This document shows, in pieces, positions 1-8,085 of a DNA stretch of 13,064 bases. How positions within the stretch are numbered: the first letter of the stretch is position 1; every line of letters starts with the position of its first letter. The notes under the pieces are model-generated. The model was not told where the DNA came from. It ran no database searches and was given only the letters and a program-made list of their open reading frames with translations. A program made the translations under genes and the position numbers. Location of the stretch: assembly GCA_023300365.1 (NCBI GenBank), contig JALZWD010000358.1, positions 1 through 13,064 on the forward strand. Reading direction: 5' to 3'. Source of the stretch: Flavimaricola sp. (GTDB taxonomy: Bacteria > Pseudomonadota > Alphaproteobacteria > Rhodobacterales > Rhodobacteraceae).

Positions 1-566
1 GCGTCGACCATCGGTTGGCTGCCGGTATAGCAATGCACGGTCGTCATATGCGCCGTTTGCACGCCAGGCCCATCGTTCAACAAGCGCATTAGCGGCGCCA
101 CGGCGTTGGTCGTGCAAGAGGCGTTTGAGACGATCCGGGCCGCGCCCATTGCATCATCATTGGCGCCCATCACGACCGTCACATCCGCCGCATCTGAGGG
201 GCCGGACACCAACACATTGCGTGCGCCTGCGGCGATCCCCCGTTCGGCCCATTGCCGCTCTCCACATAGCCCTGTGCACTCTAACACCACGTCAACGGCG
301 GATAGGTCGAGGTTGGAAATGTCGCTTTGTTGGGTCACGACGATTGCCTTATCGTCAACAATCAACCTGTTGTCTTGGATGTCAACAGAACCCGGGTAGG
401 GGCCAAAGACGGAATCGTATTTCAAAAGATACGCACAGCTTTCGAGCGTTTCGATATCGTTGATACCAACGATAGTGAGGCCTTGGCCCCGCGTTGTGGT
501 GAGTATCTGGCGCAAAACGGTGCGCCCGATGCGGCCAAACCCATTGATGAAAACAGAAATTGTCAT
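1..566 (-). CDS. Type I glyceraldehyde-3-phosphate dehydrogenase family protein (partial, N-terminal 188 residues)
   Basis: NAD-dependent dehydrogenase of the GAPDH family, expected to oxidise glyceraldehyde 3-phosphate with phosphate in central carbon metabolism. Seen in the translation: Rossmann glycine motif NGFGRIGR at residues 8-15, IND with Asp37 (the position that favours NAD over NADP), KYDSVFG at 49-55, catalytic Cys151 in SNASCTTN, and the partner His178 in TVHCYTGSQP. The window edge removes the C-terminal part of a family usually about 330-340 residues long. The ATG at 566 gives the standard family N-terminus (MTISVFINGFG), although only a weak GGA lies just upstream. The second Cys usual in CTTNC is Ala here, and the block after His178 differs from the TVHAYTNDQ or TVHATTATQ forms of glycolytic enzymes, so this may be a specialised paralogue; erythrose-4-phosphate dehydrogenase is a less likely alternative. 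It lies 49 bp downstream of the AbrB-like gene and may be co-transcribed with it. Confidence 0.9.
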   Translation of the reverse strand, partial: MTISVFINGFGRIGRTVLRQILTTTRGQGLTIVGINDIETLESCAYLLKYDSVFGPYPGSVDIQDNRLIVDDKAIVVTQQSDISNLDLSAVDVVLECTGLCGERQWAERGIAAGARNVLVSGPSDAADVTVVMGANDDAMGAARIVSNASCTTNAVAPLMRLLNDGPGVQTAHMTTVHCYTGSQPMVD

Positions 567-615
567 TCCGACACTGAGCGCTTTTGCGGGAAAAACTTCA
601 AGCCCTGCAAATGGC

Positions 616-1653
616 CTAGTGGCGCGATGCAATCAGTCGGTATAGATAGGCGGCACCAAAGATCACCAGAAAGATCCGAATAAGGTGCATCACGGTGACG
701 TAAGTTACGTCCTGACCCATCGCCAAAGCCAGCAGGCTCATCTCGACAACACCACCCGGCGAGAAGGCCAAAAACGTTTCGCTAAGTGTGGTCCCAGAAG
801 CCGCAGACACGCCAATAGCAAAGACGACGGCGACAACAATCATCACGGCGGCAGATCCGGCACCAAGGATGATATCACGACCCACATCGCGCAGCGTCGA
901 GCCGACAAAACGACACCCGATGATGGTGCCGATAACAACCAAAGCGATGATCACGATCAACGACGGCGGGGCCACCTTTACGATGCCAATGATATGGGCC
1001 AATCCACTTAAGATCATTGGCCCCATGATCTGTCCCGCAGGCAGCCGCAGCAGCCGCCCGATTGGCACGCCAAATACAGCGCAGCCCGCGAGGATCAGCC
1101 AATCCCAAGCCGAAATCGCAGTGAGGCCCACCCAAGTGCTTTGGGTTTGCTCCGACCCGACACCGAGAAACCGATTGTAAAATAGGACGACGCCGCAAAT
1201 CACGATCAAAACGCGTGTTGCATGCGCCAAAGAGATGCGCCGCTCGTCGCCGCCCGCTTCACCGCCAAGGATGATCATATCCGTCAGCCCACCGGGCATG
1301 GCGCTAAAGAAAGCGGTTGCCCGATCATAGCCGCCCAATTTACGAAAGTAGACGTAAGAAGCCGAAGCCGTCACGACGATAAACGGGATCAAGACAACGA
1401 TCGTCACCCACCAACCGCCCGCCGAGGCCAGCACGTCAACCGATATGCGCGACCCCAAGAGCACCCCGATAACGGGCATTACCCACGGGCGAAGCCGCAT
1501 TGGCGCAAGAATGGGCGCCTGCATCAGCGCGGCGGCCGTACAGCCGATCATCGGCCCAAGCATCCATGCCAAAGGCATATTGATGAAAAATGCCGCAAAA
1601 CCCGACAAAAGACCAAGCATAAGGGCGATGGTCTGTTTCATCAGCGGTGTCAT
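616..1653 (-). CDS. AbrB family integral membrane protein (PF05145-type)
   Basis: A polytopic membrane protein of the family named AbrB, sometimes mislabelled ammonia monooxygenase; its physiological role is not established. The 345 residues are almost entirely hydrophobic helices with short polar loops, which fits an inner-membrane protein of roughly ten segments. An internal duplication typical of the family is visible: LAWMLGPMI near residue 28 matches GQIMGPMIL near 206, and MPGGLTDM followed by GGD and an H..R helix (about 118-150) matches SPGGVVEM followed by GQD and another H..R helix (about 297-330). This supports the two-repeat architecture despite the name of the Bacillus DNA-binding AbrB. 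No good Shine-Dalgarno sequence precedes the ATG at 1653 or the next ATG at 1641, so the start is uncertain by four codons. It sits between trhO and the GAPDH-like gene on the same strand. Confidence 0.85.
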   Translation of the reverse strand: MTPLMKQTIALMLGLLSGFAAFFINMPLAWMLGPMIGCTAAALMQAPILAPMRLRPWVMPVIGVLLGSRISVDVLASAGGWWVTIVVLIPFIVVTASASYVYFRKLGGYDRATAFFSAMPGGLTDMIILGGEAGGDERRISLAHATRVLIVICGVVLFYNRFLGVGSEQTQSTWVGLTAISAWDWLILAGCAVFGVPIGRLLRLPAGQIMGPMILSGLAHIIGIVKVAPPSLIVIIALVVIGTIIGCRFVGSTLRDVGRDIILGAGSAAVMIVVAVVFAIGVSAASGTTLSETFLAFSPGGVVEMSLLALAMGQDVTYVTVMHLIRIFLVIFGAAYLYRLIASRH

Positions 1654-1678
1654 GGGTGGTGCGATAGGTGGAGCATAT

Positions 1679-1720
1679 GGCTAGGGATACGCGGCGCCTC
1701 GCGGCATCACAAGCCTAGCC
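1679..1720. repeat. Inverted repeat at the trhO 3' end, before the AbrB-like gene
   Basis: GGCTAGG at 1679-1685 is perfectly complementary to CCTAGCC at 1714-1720, which includes the trhO stop codon. The intervening 28 bases are GC-rich and contain a second smaller CGCG/CGCG stem. No U-run follows on the minus strand, so this is not a classical intrinsic terminator; it may be an RNA 3'-end stabiliser, or it may partly insulate trhO from the next gene. Function is inferred only from position. Confidence 0.4.
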
Positions 1721-2626
1721 TAAATGATCATCACCACGCGAACGGGCAAGGCCGATTTGTTTTTGGCGCTCTCGGAACCTTGCTTTGTCGGCGTCCGAGG
1801 TCTCGTGCATGCATTGATGACACGACACGCCAGGCTCGTATCCACTGCGTTTGAGGTCTTCGGGGGCCAATGGGCGCCGGCACCCGTGGCAGAGGCTGTG
1901 GGGCCCTTCCTCAAGGCCATGCCCCACCGAGACGCGGCCATCAAAGACAAAGCATTCGCCATTCCACTGGCTTTGTTCTTGTGGCACCTCTTCGAGGTAT
2001 TTCAAAATGCCACCTTGAAGGTGATAGACCTCATCAACTCCCTGACCGATCAGAAAATTGGTGGATTTTTCACACCGAATGCCACCGGTACAGAACATGG
2101 CGATTTTCTTGTCTTTAAAACGGTCTTTGTTGTCTTCCCACCATGCCGGAAAATCACCAAACCTTTTCGTGCCCGGATCGATCGCACCGTCAAATGTGCC
2201 GATGGCAACCTCATAGTCATTGCGCGTATCGATCACTGCCACGTCGGGGTCTGTGATTAAGGCATTCCAATCCTCGGGGCGGACATAGCGGCCCACGGCG
2301 GCGGTGGGGTCTACTTCGGGCTGACCCATTGTCACGATTTCGCGCTTGAGGCGCACTTTCATGCGGTGGAATGGTTGCGTGCTTGCGGTGCTTTCTTTCC
2401 ATTCAAGGCCTGCACAATCGGGCAATGTTTTGATATGATTAAGCACGGCATCGATGCCATCACGAGGGCCAGCAATCGTGCCGTTGATCCCCTCGCTTGC
2501 GATCAAAATGGTTCCCATCACACCGCCGCGTTCGCAAACAGCCCGCAAAGCCGGACGCAAACCATCAGGGTCATCAAACCGCACAAAGCGATATAGAGCT
2601 GCAACAACAAACATGGGCGTCGTCAT
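1715..2626 (-). CDS. trhO: tRNA uridine(34) hydroxylase TrhO (rhodanese-domain, YceA family)
   Basis: Cytosolic enzyme that performs oxygen-dependent hydroxylation of U34 in tRNAs, the first step of 5-(carboxy)methoxyuridine formation at the wobble base. With the ATG at 2626 the protein has 303 residues: an N-terminal acylphosphatase-like domain (about 1-100, with EGINGT at 45-50), then a rhodanese domain (about 125-215) carrying the family signature CTGGIRCEKS with catalytic Cys179 and Cys185, then a C-terminal tail with CHGC (246-249) and CHQC (269-272), a probable metal-binding pair. The open frame extends upstream to 2698, but the residues before 2626 do not resemble the family, whose members start just before a VAALYRF-like strand. 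The Shine-Dalgarno sequence is weak. The gene is divergent from rarD. Confidence 0.93.
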   Translation of the reverse strand: MTTPMFVVAALYRFVRFDDPDGLRPALRAVCERGGVMGTILIASEGINGTIAGPRDGIDAVLNHIKTLPDCAGLEWKESTASTQPFHRMKVRLKREIVTMGQPEVDPTAAVGRYVRPEDWNALITDPDVAVIDTRNDYEVAIGTFDGAIDPGTKRFGDFPAWWEDNKDRFKDKKIAMFCTGGIRCEKSTNFLIGQGVDEVYHLQGGILKYLEEVPQEQSQWNGECFVFDGRVSVGHGLEEGPHSLCHGCRRPLAPEDLKRSGYEPGVSCHQCMHETSDADKARFRERQKQIGLARSRGDDHLG

Positions 2627-2691
2627 AGGGCCAGTTGGGGGCATACCGCAAGGGATGGCGGTGCAGGCGGCGTGGGTATATGCGCGCTTGT

Positions 2692-3588
2692 ATGACACAA
2701 CCTACCACACAAACCGGTGATACCCCTGCGGGGTTTGGCTTTGCCGTTTCGGCCTATGTGCTGTGGGGCTTCTTGCCGCTTTACCTCAAAAGCATCGCGC
2801 ATATCGCCCCGGTCGAGGTGGTGGCACACAGGATCATTTGGTCGGTGCCCATCGCGGCTGGCGTGCTTATCTGGCTAGGGCGTACGTCCGATATCAAGGC
2901 GGCGCTCTCGAGCCCGCGTATGTTGGCGATGGGTTGCATAACGGCACTGCTGATCACGGTGAATTGGTCGCTCTATGTCTATGCCATTGCCGCCGAGCGA
3001 GCGCTTGATGGGGCGCTGGGGTATTACATCAACCCGCTCTTTAGCGTGCTCCTTGGTGCTGTCTTGCTCGGCGAGCGGCCCAACCTTTTGCAATCCGTCG
3101 CGATCGGTCTGGCCGCGCTGGCGGTGGTTGTGTTGACCATCGACGCGGGCGGGCTGCCATGGCTGGCGCTGGCGTTGCCGATCAGTTTTGGATTCTATGG
3201 CTTCTTCAAAAAATGGTTGTCGATTGGGCCAAATCAGGGCTTTTTGCTTGAGGTTATTCTGCTGCTGCCGTTTGCGCTTGGGTATGTGGTCTGGCTTGAA
3301 TGGCAGGGTGGGGGTGCGTTTTGGGGCGGTAGTCCGATGGATATTGCTTTGCTGCTTGGATGTGGGCCGGTCACGGCGATCCCTTTGATGCTCTATGCCA
3401 ATGGGGCCAAGCGGCTGCGCCTGACGACAATTGCAATGCTGCAATACATAGCCCCTACAATGATATTGTTGATCGCGGTGTTTGTGTTCAACGAGCCCTT
3501 TGGGGCGGCGCGAATGATTGCATTTCCGATGATCTGGGGCGCGCTGGCTATCTATACCTATTCGCTCTTGAGAGGGAGGGTGCGTTAA
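2692..3588 (+). CDS. rarD: RarD-type EamA family transporter
   Basis: Inner-membrane transporter of the drug/metabolite superfamily (EamA, RarD branch). RarD proteins were linked to chloramphenicol sensitivity in older work, but the natural substrate is unknown. The 298-residue product (E. coli RarD is of similar size) starts with the characteristic G(F)xxSAYVLWGFLPLY segment, followed by VEVVAHRIIWSV near residue 40, NWSLYVYA near 90 and GYYINPLFSVLLG near 115, and about ten hydrophobic segments in total. The ATG at 2692 was chosen because it gives a short cytoplasmic leader. An ATG at 2680 would add four residues (MRAC), and neither has an obvious Shine-Dalgarno sequence. The stop lies 15 bp before rluA, so the two are probably co-transcribed. 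Confidence 0.9.
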   Translation: MTQPTTQTGDTPAGFGFAVSAYVLWGFLPLYLKSIAHIAPVEVVAHRIIWSVPIAAGVLIWLGRTSDIKAALSSPRMLAMGCITALLITVNWSLYVYAIAAERALDGALGYYINPLFSVLLGAVLLGERPNLLQSVAIGLAALAVVVLTIDAGGLPWLALALPISFGFYGFFKKWLSIGPNQGFLLEVILLLPFALGYVVWLEWQGGGAFWGGSPMDIALLLGCGPVTAIPLMLYANGAKRLRLTTIAMLQYIAPTMILLIAVFVFNEPFGAARMIAFPMIWGALAIYTYSLLRGRVR

Positions 3589-3597
3589 ACCGCACCT
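3578..3597 (+). other. Small hairpin spanning the rarD stop and rarD-rluA junction
   Basis: GGTGCG (3579-3584) and CGCACC (3591-3596) form a perfect six-pair stem around a TTAAAC loop, extendable by one G-U pair. The loop contains the rarD stop codon (3586-3588). It ends seven bases before the rluA ATG, where a Shine-Dalgarno sequence would normally be, and none is seen there. No U-run follows, so a terminator is unlikely. Translational coupling or RNA stability are possible roles, both inferred. Confidence 0.4.
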
Positions 3598-3603
3598 TAC
3601 TTT

Positions 3604-4263
3604 ATGACCCGTCCTATGGATGACGTATACGCACCGCCGCAAGAGCCGCTACATTTCTTGCACCACGACCACGAGGTCTTGTTGGTGGATAAACCAGCGG
3701 GCCTGCTTAGCGTGCCGGGCAAGGGGCCACATTTGGCCGATTGTCTGATCACGCGGGTGCAGGCGGTGTTTCCCGATGCACTCCTGATCCATAGGCTTGA
3801 TCGTGATACGTCAGGGGTGATGATCTTTGCTTTGACACGGCATGCCCAGCGTCATCTTGGCCTGCAATTCGAGAAGCGTATGACAAAAAAGACCTACGTC
3901 GCTCGGGTTTGGGGCGAGATGAAAGAGCGCACAGGAACTGTTGATCTGCCTTTAATCGTCGACTGGCCAAACCGTCCACTTCAGATGGTGGATCATGAAA
4001 ACGGAAAACAGGCGGTGACCGATTGGCGCGTTGTGCGGACCAACGACGGCGAAACACGGGTGCGTATGATGCCCAAGACGGGTCGCTCGCATCAGTTGCG
4101 CGTACATATGCTATCTCTTGGCCACCCGATATTGGGCGATCCGTTTTATGCCCAAGGTCCTGCGCGGGATTATCCTCGGATGATGTTGCATTCCGAGACC
4201 TTGCAATTCCGCCACCCCGATGGTGGCAAGGGCACACGCATCACGGCAAAATGCCCGTTCTAG
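3604..4263 (+). CDS. rluA: RluA-family rRNA/tRNA pseudouridine synthase
   Basis: Cytosolic enzyme that isomerises uridine to pseudouridine in RNA. E. coli RluA, the closest archetype by length (219 residues in both) and motif layout, modifies 23S rRNA U746 and tRNA U32. Visible signatures are YAPPQEP at the N-terminus, DKPAGLLSVPG at 29-39, HRLDRDTSGV with catalytic Asp66, KKTYVARVWG near 97, LPLIVDWPNRP near 117 and GRSHQLRVHM near 159 followed by GHPILGDPFYA. The absence of an N-terminal S4 domain separates it from RluC/RluD. The ATG at 3604 is preferred; a second ATG at 3616 would remove four residues. No Shine-Dalgarno sequence is seen, which with the 15-bp spacing suggests translational coupling to rarD. 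Exact RNA targets in this organism are inferred by homology. Confidence 0.93.
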   Translation: MTRPMDDVYAPPQEPLHFLHHDHEVLLVDKPAGLLSVPGKGPHLADCLITRVQAVFPDALLIHRLDRDTSGVMIFALTRHAQRHLGLQFEKRMTKKTYVARVWGEMKERTGTVDLPLIVDWPNRPLQMVDHENGKQAVTDWRVVRTNDGETRVRMMPKTGRSHQLRVHMLSLGHPILGDPFYAQGPARDYPRMMLHSETLQFRHPDGGKGTRITAKCPF

Positions 4264-4356
4264 GCTTTGGTCGCAAACTGGCACGCGAGGGTGGTGGTGA
4301 ACATCAACCCCGCCTATATTCCGGTCAAATCCATCCACAACAAAAGGAACGTCGCT

Positions 4357-5010
4357 ATGGGTCTGCGCATCAATGATACTATTCCTGATTTGGCCGTCGA
4401 AACCGACCACGGCAAACTGTCTTTGCACGACTACGTTGGCAACAATTGGACTATTGTATTTTCTCATCCCAAGGATTTTACACCCGTTTGCACCACCGAA
4501 TTTGGCGCCGTAGCACAGCTCAAAGATGAATGGGCCGCGCGCGATACCAAAGTAATTGGCGTTTCGGTGGATGGGGTCGAAGACCATAAAAAATGGAAGG
4601 CCGATATTAAAAAGGTTGGCGGCGCTGAGGCATTTTTCCCAATCATTGCGGATGATGGACTTGAGGTGTCCAAGGCTTTTGACATGTTGCCGGCTGAGGC
4701 CTATCTGCCCGACGGGCGTACTCCGAACGACAGTGCCACGGTGCGTTCTGTTTTTATCATCGGACCGGATAAACAGCTTAAATTGTCGATGACATATCCG
4801 ATGAATGTTGGTCGTAATTTTGCCGAGGTGCTGCGCGCACTTGACGGTTTGCAAACGGCGGCAAAACATGCGGTCGCCACGCCCGCGAATTGGCAGGTGG
4901 GGCAGGATGTAGTGATCCCCGCAACCGTGAGTGATGCGGATGCTGAGGCCAAGTTTGGCGAATTCGAAACCAAACTTCCGTATCTCAGATTGGCGCAACT
5001 GCCTACTTAA
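4357..5010 (+). CDS. 1-Cys peroxiredoxin (Prx6-type, AhpC/TSA family)
   Basis: Thiol peroxidase reducing hydrogen peroxide and organic hydroperoxides, presumably in the cytoplasm since no signal peptide is present. The 217-residue product carries the catalytic Pxxx(T/S)xxC motif as HPKDFTPVCTTE, with peroxidatic Cys45. It is the only cysteine in the protein, so there is no resolving Cys and the enzyme must be recycled by an external thiol. The C-terminal extension ending in KLPYLRLAQLP matches the Prx6 branch, which is longer than typical 2-Cys AhpC. The ATG at 4357 has a good AAGGAA Shine-Dalgarno sequence and family-like N-terminus (MGLRINDTIPDL); the frame is open further upstream to 4267 but that part looks non-coding. 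It lies 93 bp after rluA and is followed by a strong terminator. Confidence 0.93.
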   Translation: MGLRINDTIPDLAVETDHGKLSLHDYVGNNWTIVFSHPKDFTPVCTTEFGAVAQLKDEWAARDTKVIGVSVDGVEDHKKWKADIKKVGGAEAFFPIIADDGLEVSKAFDMLPAEAYLPDGRTPNDSATVRSVFIIGPDKQLKLSMTYPMNVGRNFAEVLRALDGLQTAAKHAVATPANWQVGQDVVIPATVSDADAEAKFGEFETKLPYLRLAQLPT

Positions 5011-5037
5011 GTTCGTGACCGGATGCTCCACAAGTAC

Positions 5038-5069
5038 AAACGGCGGACCAGATTATGGCCCGCCGTTTT
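5038..5069. terminator. Bidirectional Rho-independent terminator between peroxiredoxin and L,D-transpeptidase genes
   Basis: AAACGGCGG (5038-5046) pairs with CCGCCGTTT (5060-5068), and the interior adds CCA (5048-5050) with TGG (5056-5058) across one mismatch, leaving a five-base loop. The plus-strand 3' side runs into TTTT, and the A-run on the 5' side gives a short U-tail on the minus strand, so it can serve both convergent genes. Confidence 0.85.
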
Positions 5070-5099
5070 GACTTGAGAGTTCTCGTTTGCCTAGACGAA

Positions 5100-5726
5100 C
5101 TAGGCCCGATTGTAGAGGTATACTTGAGAATTCAGGGTCGCCCGCGCGTACAGGTCGATCACATAATCATTGACCAACCGGGCACAGCCATTCGATACCG
5201 CCGAGCCAATGGTGTGTGGCGCATTGGTGCCGTGAATACGAAGATACGTATCCCGGTTGCCATCAAAGAGATAAAGCGCACGCGCGCCCAACGGGTTCTC
5301 TGGCCCGCCCGGAACGCCATCGGCGAATTGTTCGTATCTATCGGGCTCACGCTCGATCATGTCAGGTGTCGGTGTCCAGCTGGGCCACTCGCGTTTGGCC
5401 CCAAGGCGGAACACACCCGCCTCGTAAAGACCCGGGCGTCCTACGCCCACGGCATAGCGGATGGCTTGGTTGTTTGGCAGAACAAAGAACAAGCGGAAGA
5501 CATTGGGATCAACGTGAATGTCGCCCGGACGGAAGCCTGCGGGAATGCTCACAAGCTGCGGGTCAAGCGGACCCGGTTCAGCGACGGGCAAAGGCCGCAA
5601 CTCTAGCTCGGACAAGGCGGCAACAGCAGGCTCGGCGGCCTGTGCATCCGCGGCCTCTTGTGCCCAAGCTGGCGCCGCTAAGCTGCTGGCTGCGCAATAT
5701 GAAATAAACGTACGACGGTTCAACAT
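5100..5726 (-). CDS. L,D-transpeptidase (YkuD domain), exported
   Basis: Periplasmic cell-wall enzyme: YkuD-family L,D-transpeptidases form 3-3 cross-links in peptidoglycan or attach proteins to it through a catalytic cysteine. The 208-residue product starts with NRRTFIS followed by a hydrophobic stretch and APAWA|Q near residue 23, which resembles a twin-arginine (Tat) signal with a signal-peptidase site. An Ala/Pro-rich linker (about 24-55) precedes the YkuD domain (about 70-205). His165 in RIHGT and Cys181 in SNGCARL are the catalytic pair; the position before the Gly is Asn (SNGC) rather than the common His (SHGC). The start at 5726 has a GGGG-type ribosome-binding region. Attachment of a specific substrate cannot be decided from sequence. 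It converges with the peroxiredoxin gene. Confidence 0.92.
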   Translation of the reverse strand: MLNRRTFISYCAASSLAAPAWAQEAADAQAAEPAVAALSELELRPLPVAEPGPLDPQLVSIPAGFRPGDIHVDPNVFRLFFVLPNNQAIRYAVGVGRPGLYEAGVFRLGAKREWPSWTPTPDMIEREPDRYEQFADGVPGGPENPLGARALYLFDGNRDTYLRIHGTNAPHTIGSAVSNGCARLVNDYVIDLYARATLNSQVYLYNRA

Positions 5727-5880
5727 GAATTTCCCCCCGAGGGATTCGCAAAAAGTTATCTACTGACCAACGCTCTTAAGCTGTTGGGACTGTTGCATCA
5801 ATATTTGTGATGGCATTGTCATCAGTTCTACTGGGTATGTGTGGCGCTACGGCCCCCACATTTGCGTGATTATCGTATGC
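5727..5880. other. Intergenic region upstream of the L,D-transpeptidase gene
   Basis: About 150 bp between the transpeptidase start and the pnp terminator. It must contain the transpeptidase promoter. The best candidate seen on the minus strand is TTGATG with a 17-base spacer and TAAGAG, which is a weak match to consensus. There is no plausible small coding frame. Confidence 0.3.
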
Positions 5881-5911
5881 AAAAGGCCCCGGCGTTTCCG
5901 CCGAGGCCCTT
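5881..5911 (-). terminator. Rho-independent terminator of pnp
   Basis: Read on the minus strand just after the pnp stop: GGCC, one mismatch, CGGCG, a GAAA tetraloop, CGCCG, the mismatch and GGCC, then TTTT. Arms are at 5885-5894 and 5899-5908 on the plus strand. A GNRA loop, strong GC stem and U-tail make this a convincing terminator that ends the pnp transcript. Confidence 0.88.
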
Positions 5912-5936
5912 ATTTTGAGACATATTGAACGCTTGC

Positions 5937-8069
5937 TTATTCAGCGTTGTCCTCTGCCTTGGCTTCTTCGCCAGTGTCTTGATCAACAATTTTCATCGAC
6001 AGGCGCACCTTGCCGCGATCATCAAAGCCCAAAAGCTTGACCCAAACTTCTTGGCCTTCTTTGAGAACATCCGATGGATGGTTTAAACGACGGTTCTCGA
6101 TCTGGGACACATGCACCAGACCATCGCGCTTGCCGAAGAAGTTCACGAAGGCACCAAAATCAACCAACTTAACGACCGTCCCTTTGTAGATCTTGCCCTC
6201 TTCAGGCTCGGCTACGATCGAGTGGATCATGTCATAGGCTTTTTGGATGGCTTCGCCATTTGGTGAAGCGATTTTGATGATACCGTCGTCGTTGATATCA
6301 ACCTTGGCACCCGACACTTCAACGATCTCGCGGATAACCTTGCCGCCAGATCCGATGACTTCGCGGATTTTATCTGTCGGCACCTGCATGGTCTCAATGC
6401 GTGGTGCGTGAACAGAGAACTCCTGAGCACCAGTCAGCGCTTTGTTCATCTCGCCGAGGATATGCATCCGGCCATCTTTGGCCTGTGCCATGGCTTTTTC
6501 CATAATCTCGGGCGTGATGCCCGCAACCTTGATGTCCATCTGAAGCGACGTGATGCCGTTCTCGGTGCCGGCAACCTTGAAATCCATGTCGCCGAGGTGG
6601 TCTTCGTCGCCAAGGATGTCTGTCAGGATCGCGTACGAGCCATCGTCTTCAAGGATCAAACCCATAGCCACACCCGCAACAGCGGATTTGAGCGGAACGC
6701 CCGCGTCCATCATCGCCAGCGAGCCACCACAAACGGAGGCCATCGAAGATGAGCCGTTGGATTCCGTGATCTCAGAAACCAAGCGGATGGTGTATGGGAA
6801 GTCTGTAGCAGCGGGCAAAACCGCCTGAAGCGCACGCCAAGCAAGCTTACCGTGACCAATCTCACGACGGCCCGGCCCAGACACACGACCAACTTCACCA
6901 ACCGAGTAGGGAGGGAAATTATAGTGCAGCAAGAAGTTCGACTTAAAGTTGCCATGCAGCGCGTCGATGAATTGTTCATCGTCGCCTGTGCCAAGCGTGG
7001 TGACGACCAAACCTTGGGTCTCGCCACGGGTAAACAACGCTGAACCATGTGTCCGCGGCAAGAAGCCGGTCTCACAAACAATCGAACGCACGGTGTCGAG
7101 GGCACGGCCATCGATACGTTTGCCGTTCTTGACCACGTCACCGCGAAGTACGGTGGATTCCAGTTTCTTGAGCGCTGTGCCCAAGTTTGGATCCTCAAGC
7201 TGCTCTTCGGTCAGGGCCTCTTTGATCGCATCCTTGGCGGCAGAAACCGCAGCAGTGCGCTCTTGCTTGTCGGTGATCGCATAAGCCGACCGCATGGCTT
7301 TCTCGCCAGCTTTGGATACGGCCTTGGACAGGTCCGAATAATCGGCTGGTTGGAAATCGAACGGCTCTTTGGCGCAATCTTCGGCAAGATCGATGATCAG
7401 GTCGATGACAGGCTGAATGCTCTGGTGGGCAAAGTTGATCGCGCCCAGCATTTCTTCCTCGGTCAGCTCGTAGGCTTCGGATTCAACCATCATCACGGCG
7501 TCTTTGGTGCCGGCGACAACCAGATCGAGACGCTGCTCGGGGTTGCCACGCAGGTTGTGCATGTCGTCGATCTCGGGGTTCAGGATGTATTCGCCATCCT
7601 CAAAGCCAACGCGGGCACAAGCGATCGGGCCCATGAACGGCGCACCGGAAATCGTTAAAGCGGCTGAGGCTGCGATCATCGCAACAACATCGGGGTCGTT
7701 GACCAAATCGTGGGACAAAACCGTACACATCACCAGAACTTCGTTCTTAAAGCCAGGGACGAACAACGGACGGATCGGACGGTCGATCAAGCGGGCGGTC
7801 AGCGTCTCTTTCTCGGTTGGACGTGCTTCGCGTTTGAAAAAACCACCAGGAATTTTACCGGCGGCATAGTATTTCTCTTGATAATGCACAGTCAGGGGGA
7901 AGAAATCTTGCCCCGGCTTTTGTGCGCGGGCAAAGGTTACGTTGGCCATAACGCTCGTTTCGCCCAAAGTGGCGATAACCGAGCCGTCGGCCTGACGGGC
8001 AACCTTGCCTGTTTCGAGTGTCAGGGTTTCTTCGCCCCACTCGATTGATTTCTTTACTTCGTTAAACAT
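5937..8069 (-). CDS. pnp: Polyribonucleotide nucleotidyltransferase (PNPase)
   Basis: Phosphorolytic 3'-5' exoribonuclease that degrades mRNA and processes small RNAs in the cytoplasm, usually as a homotrimer and often in the RNA degradosome. The 710-residue length is normal. Domain order seen: first RNase PH domain (about 10-210), an all-helical linker, second RNase PH domain (about 310-540, with GSGRRE-like [17 protein letters not shown] and [13 protein letters not shown]), KH domain (about 553-612, with the [10 protein letters not shown] loop), S1 domain (about 625-693, with [13 protein letters not shown]) and an acidic tail. The ATG at 8069 is preceded by AGGA at good spacing. A terminator precedes its leader, so it has its own promoter, and the leader is rich in hairpins consistent with the autoregulation known for E. 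coli pnp. Confidence 0.98.
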   Translation of the reverse strand: MFNEVKKSIEWGEETLTLETGKVARQADGSVIATLGETSVMANVTFARAQKPGQDFFPLTVHYQEKYYAAGKIPGGFFKREARPTEKETLTARLIDRPIRPLFVPGFKNEVLVMCTVLSHDLVNDPDVVAMIAASAALTISGAPFMGPIACARVGFEDGEYILNPEIDDMHNLRGNPEQRLDLVVAGTKDAVMMVESEAYELTEEEMLGAINFAHQSIQPVIDLIIDLAEDCAKEPFDFQPADYSDLSKAVSKAGEKAMRSAYAITDKQERTAAVSAAKDAIKEALTEEQLEDPNLGTALKKLESTVLRGDVVKNGKRIDGRALDTVRSIVCETGFLPRTHGSALFTRGETQGLVVTTLGTGDDEQFIDALHGNFKSNFLLHYNFPPYSVGEVGRVSGPGRREIGHGKLAWRALQAVLPAATDFPYTIRLVSEITESNGSSSMASVCGGSLAMMDAGVPLKSAVAGVAMGLILEDDGSYAILTDILGDEDHLGDMDFKVAGTENGITSLQMDIKVAGITPEIMEKAMAQAKDGRMHILGEMNKALTGAQEFSVHAPRIETMQVPTDKIREVIGSGGKVIREIVEVSGAKVDINDDGIIKIASPNGEAIQKAYDMIHSIVAEPEEGKIYKGTVVKLVDFGAFVNFFGKRDGLVHVSQIENRRLNHPSDVLKEGQEVWVKLLGFDDRGKVRLSMKIVDQDTGEEAKAEDNAE

Positions 8070-8085
8070 GATGTTTTCCTGAGTT

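Noticed and set aside
1222..1854. 210-codon plus-strand open frame across the AbrB-like and trhO genes
   Set aside because: It spans the ends of two real opposite-strand genes and has a low-complexity His/Arg-rich translation.
2627..2698. N-terminal extension of TrhO by 24 residues
   Set aside because: The extension overlaps the divergent rarD start region and is not similar to the family N-terminus, which begins at the later ATG.
2875..3642. 255-codon minus-strand open frame opposite rarD
   Set aside because: Rich in Arg, Gln and Pro with no domain. rarD has clear family signatures on the other strand.
4264..4356. Possible OxyR-type operator before the peroxiredoxin
   Set aside because: I looked for an ATAG/CTAT dyad pattern and for clear promoter hexamers in this 93-bp gap and found no convincing match.
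4111..5031. 306-codon open frame on the minus strand opposite the peroxiredoxin and the rluA end
   Set aside because: It mirrors well-supported genes on the other strand, shows no recognisable domain, and its composition (many His, Arg, Cys) is typical of an antisense shadow.
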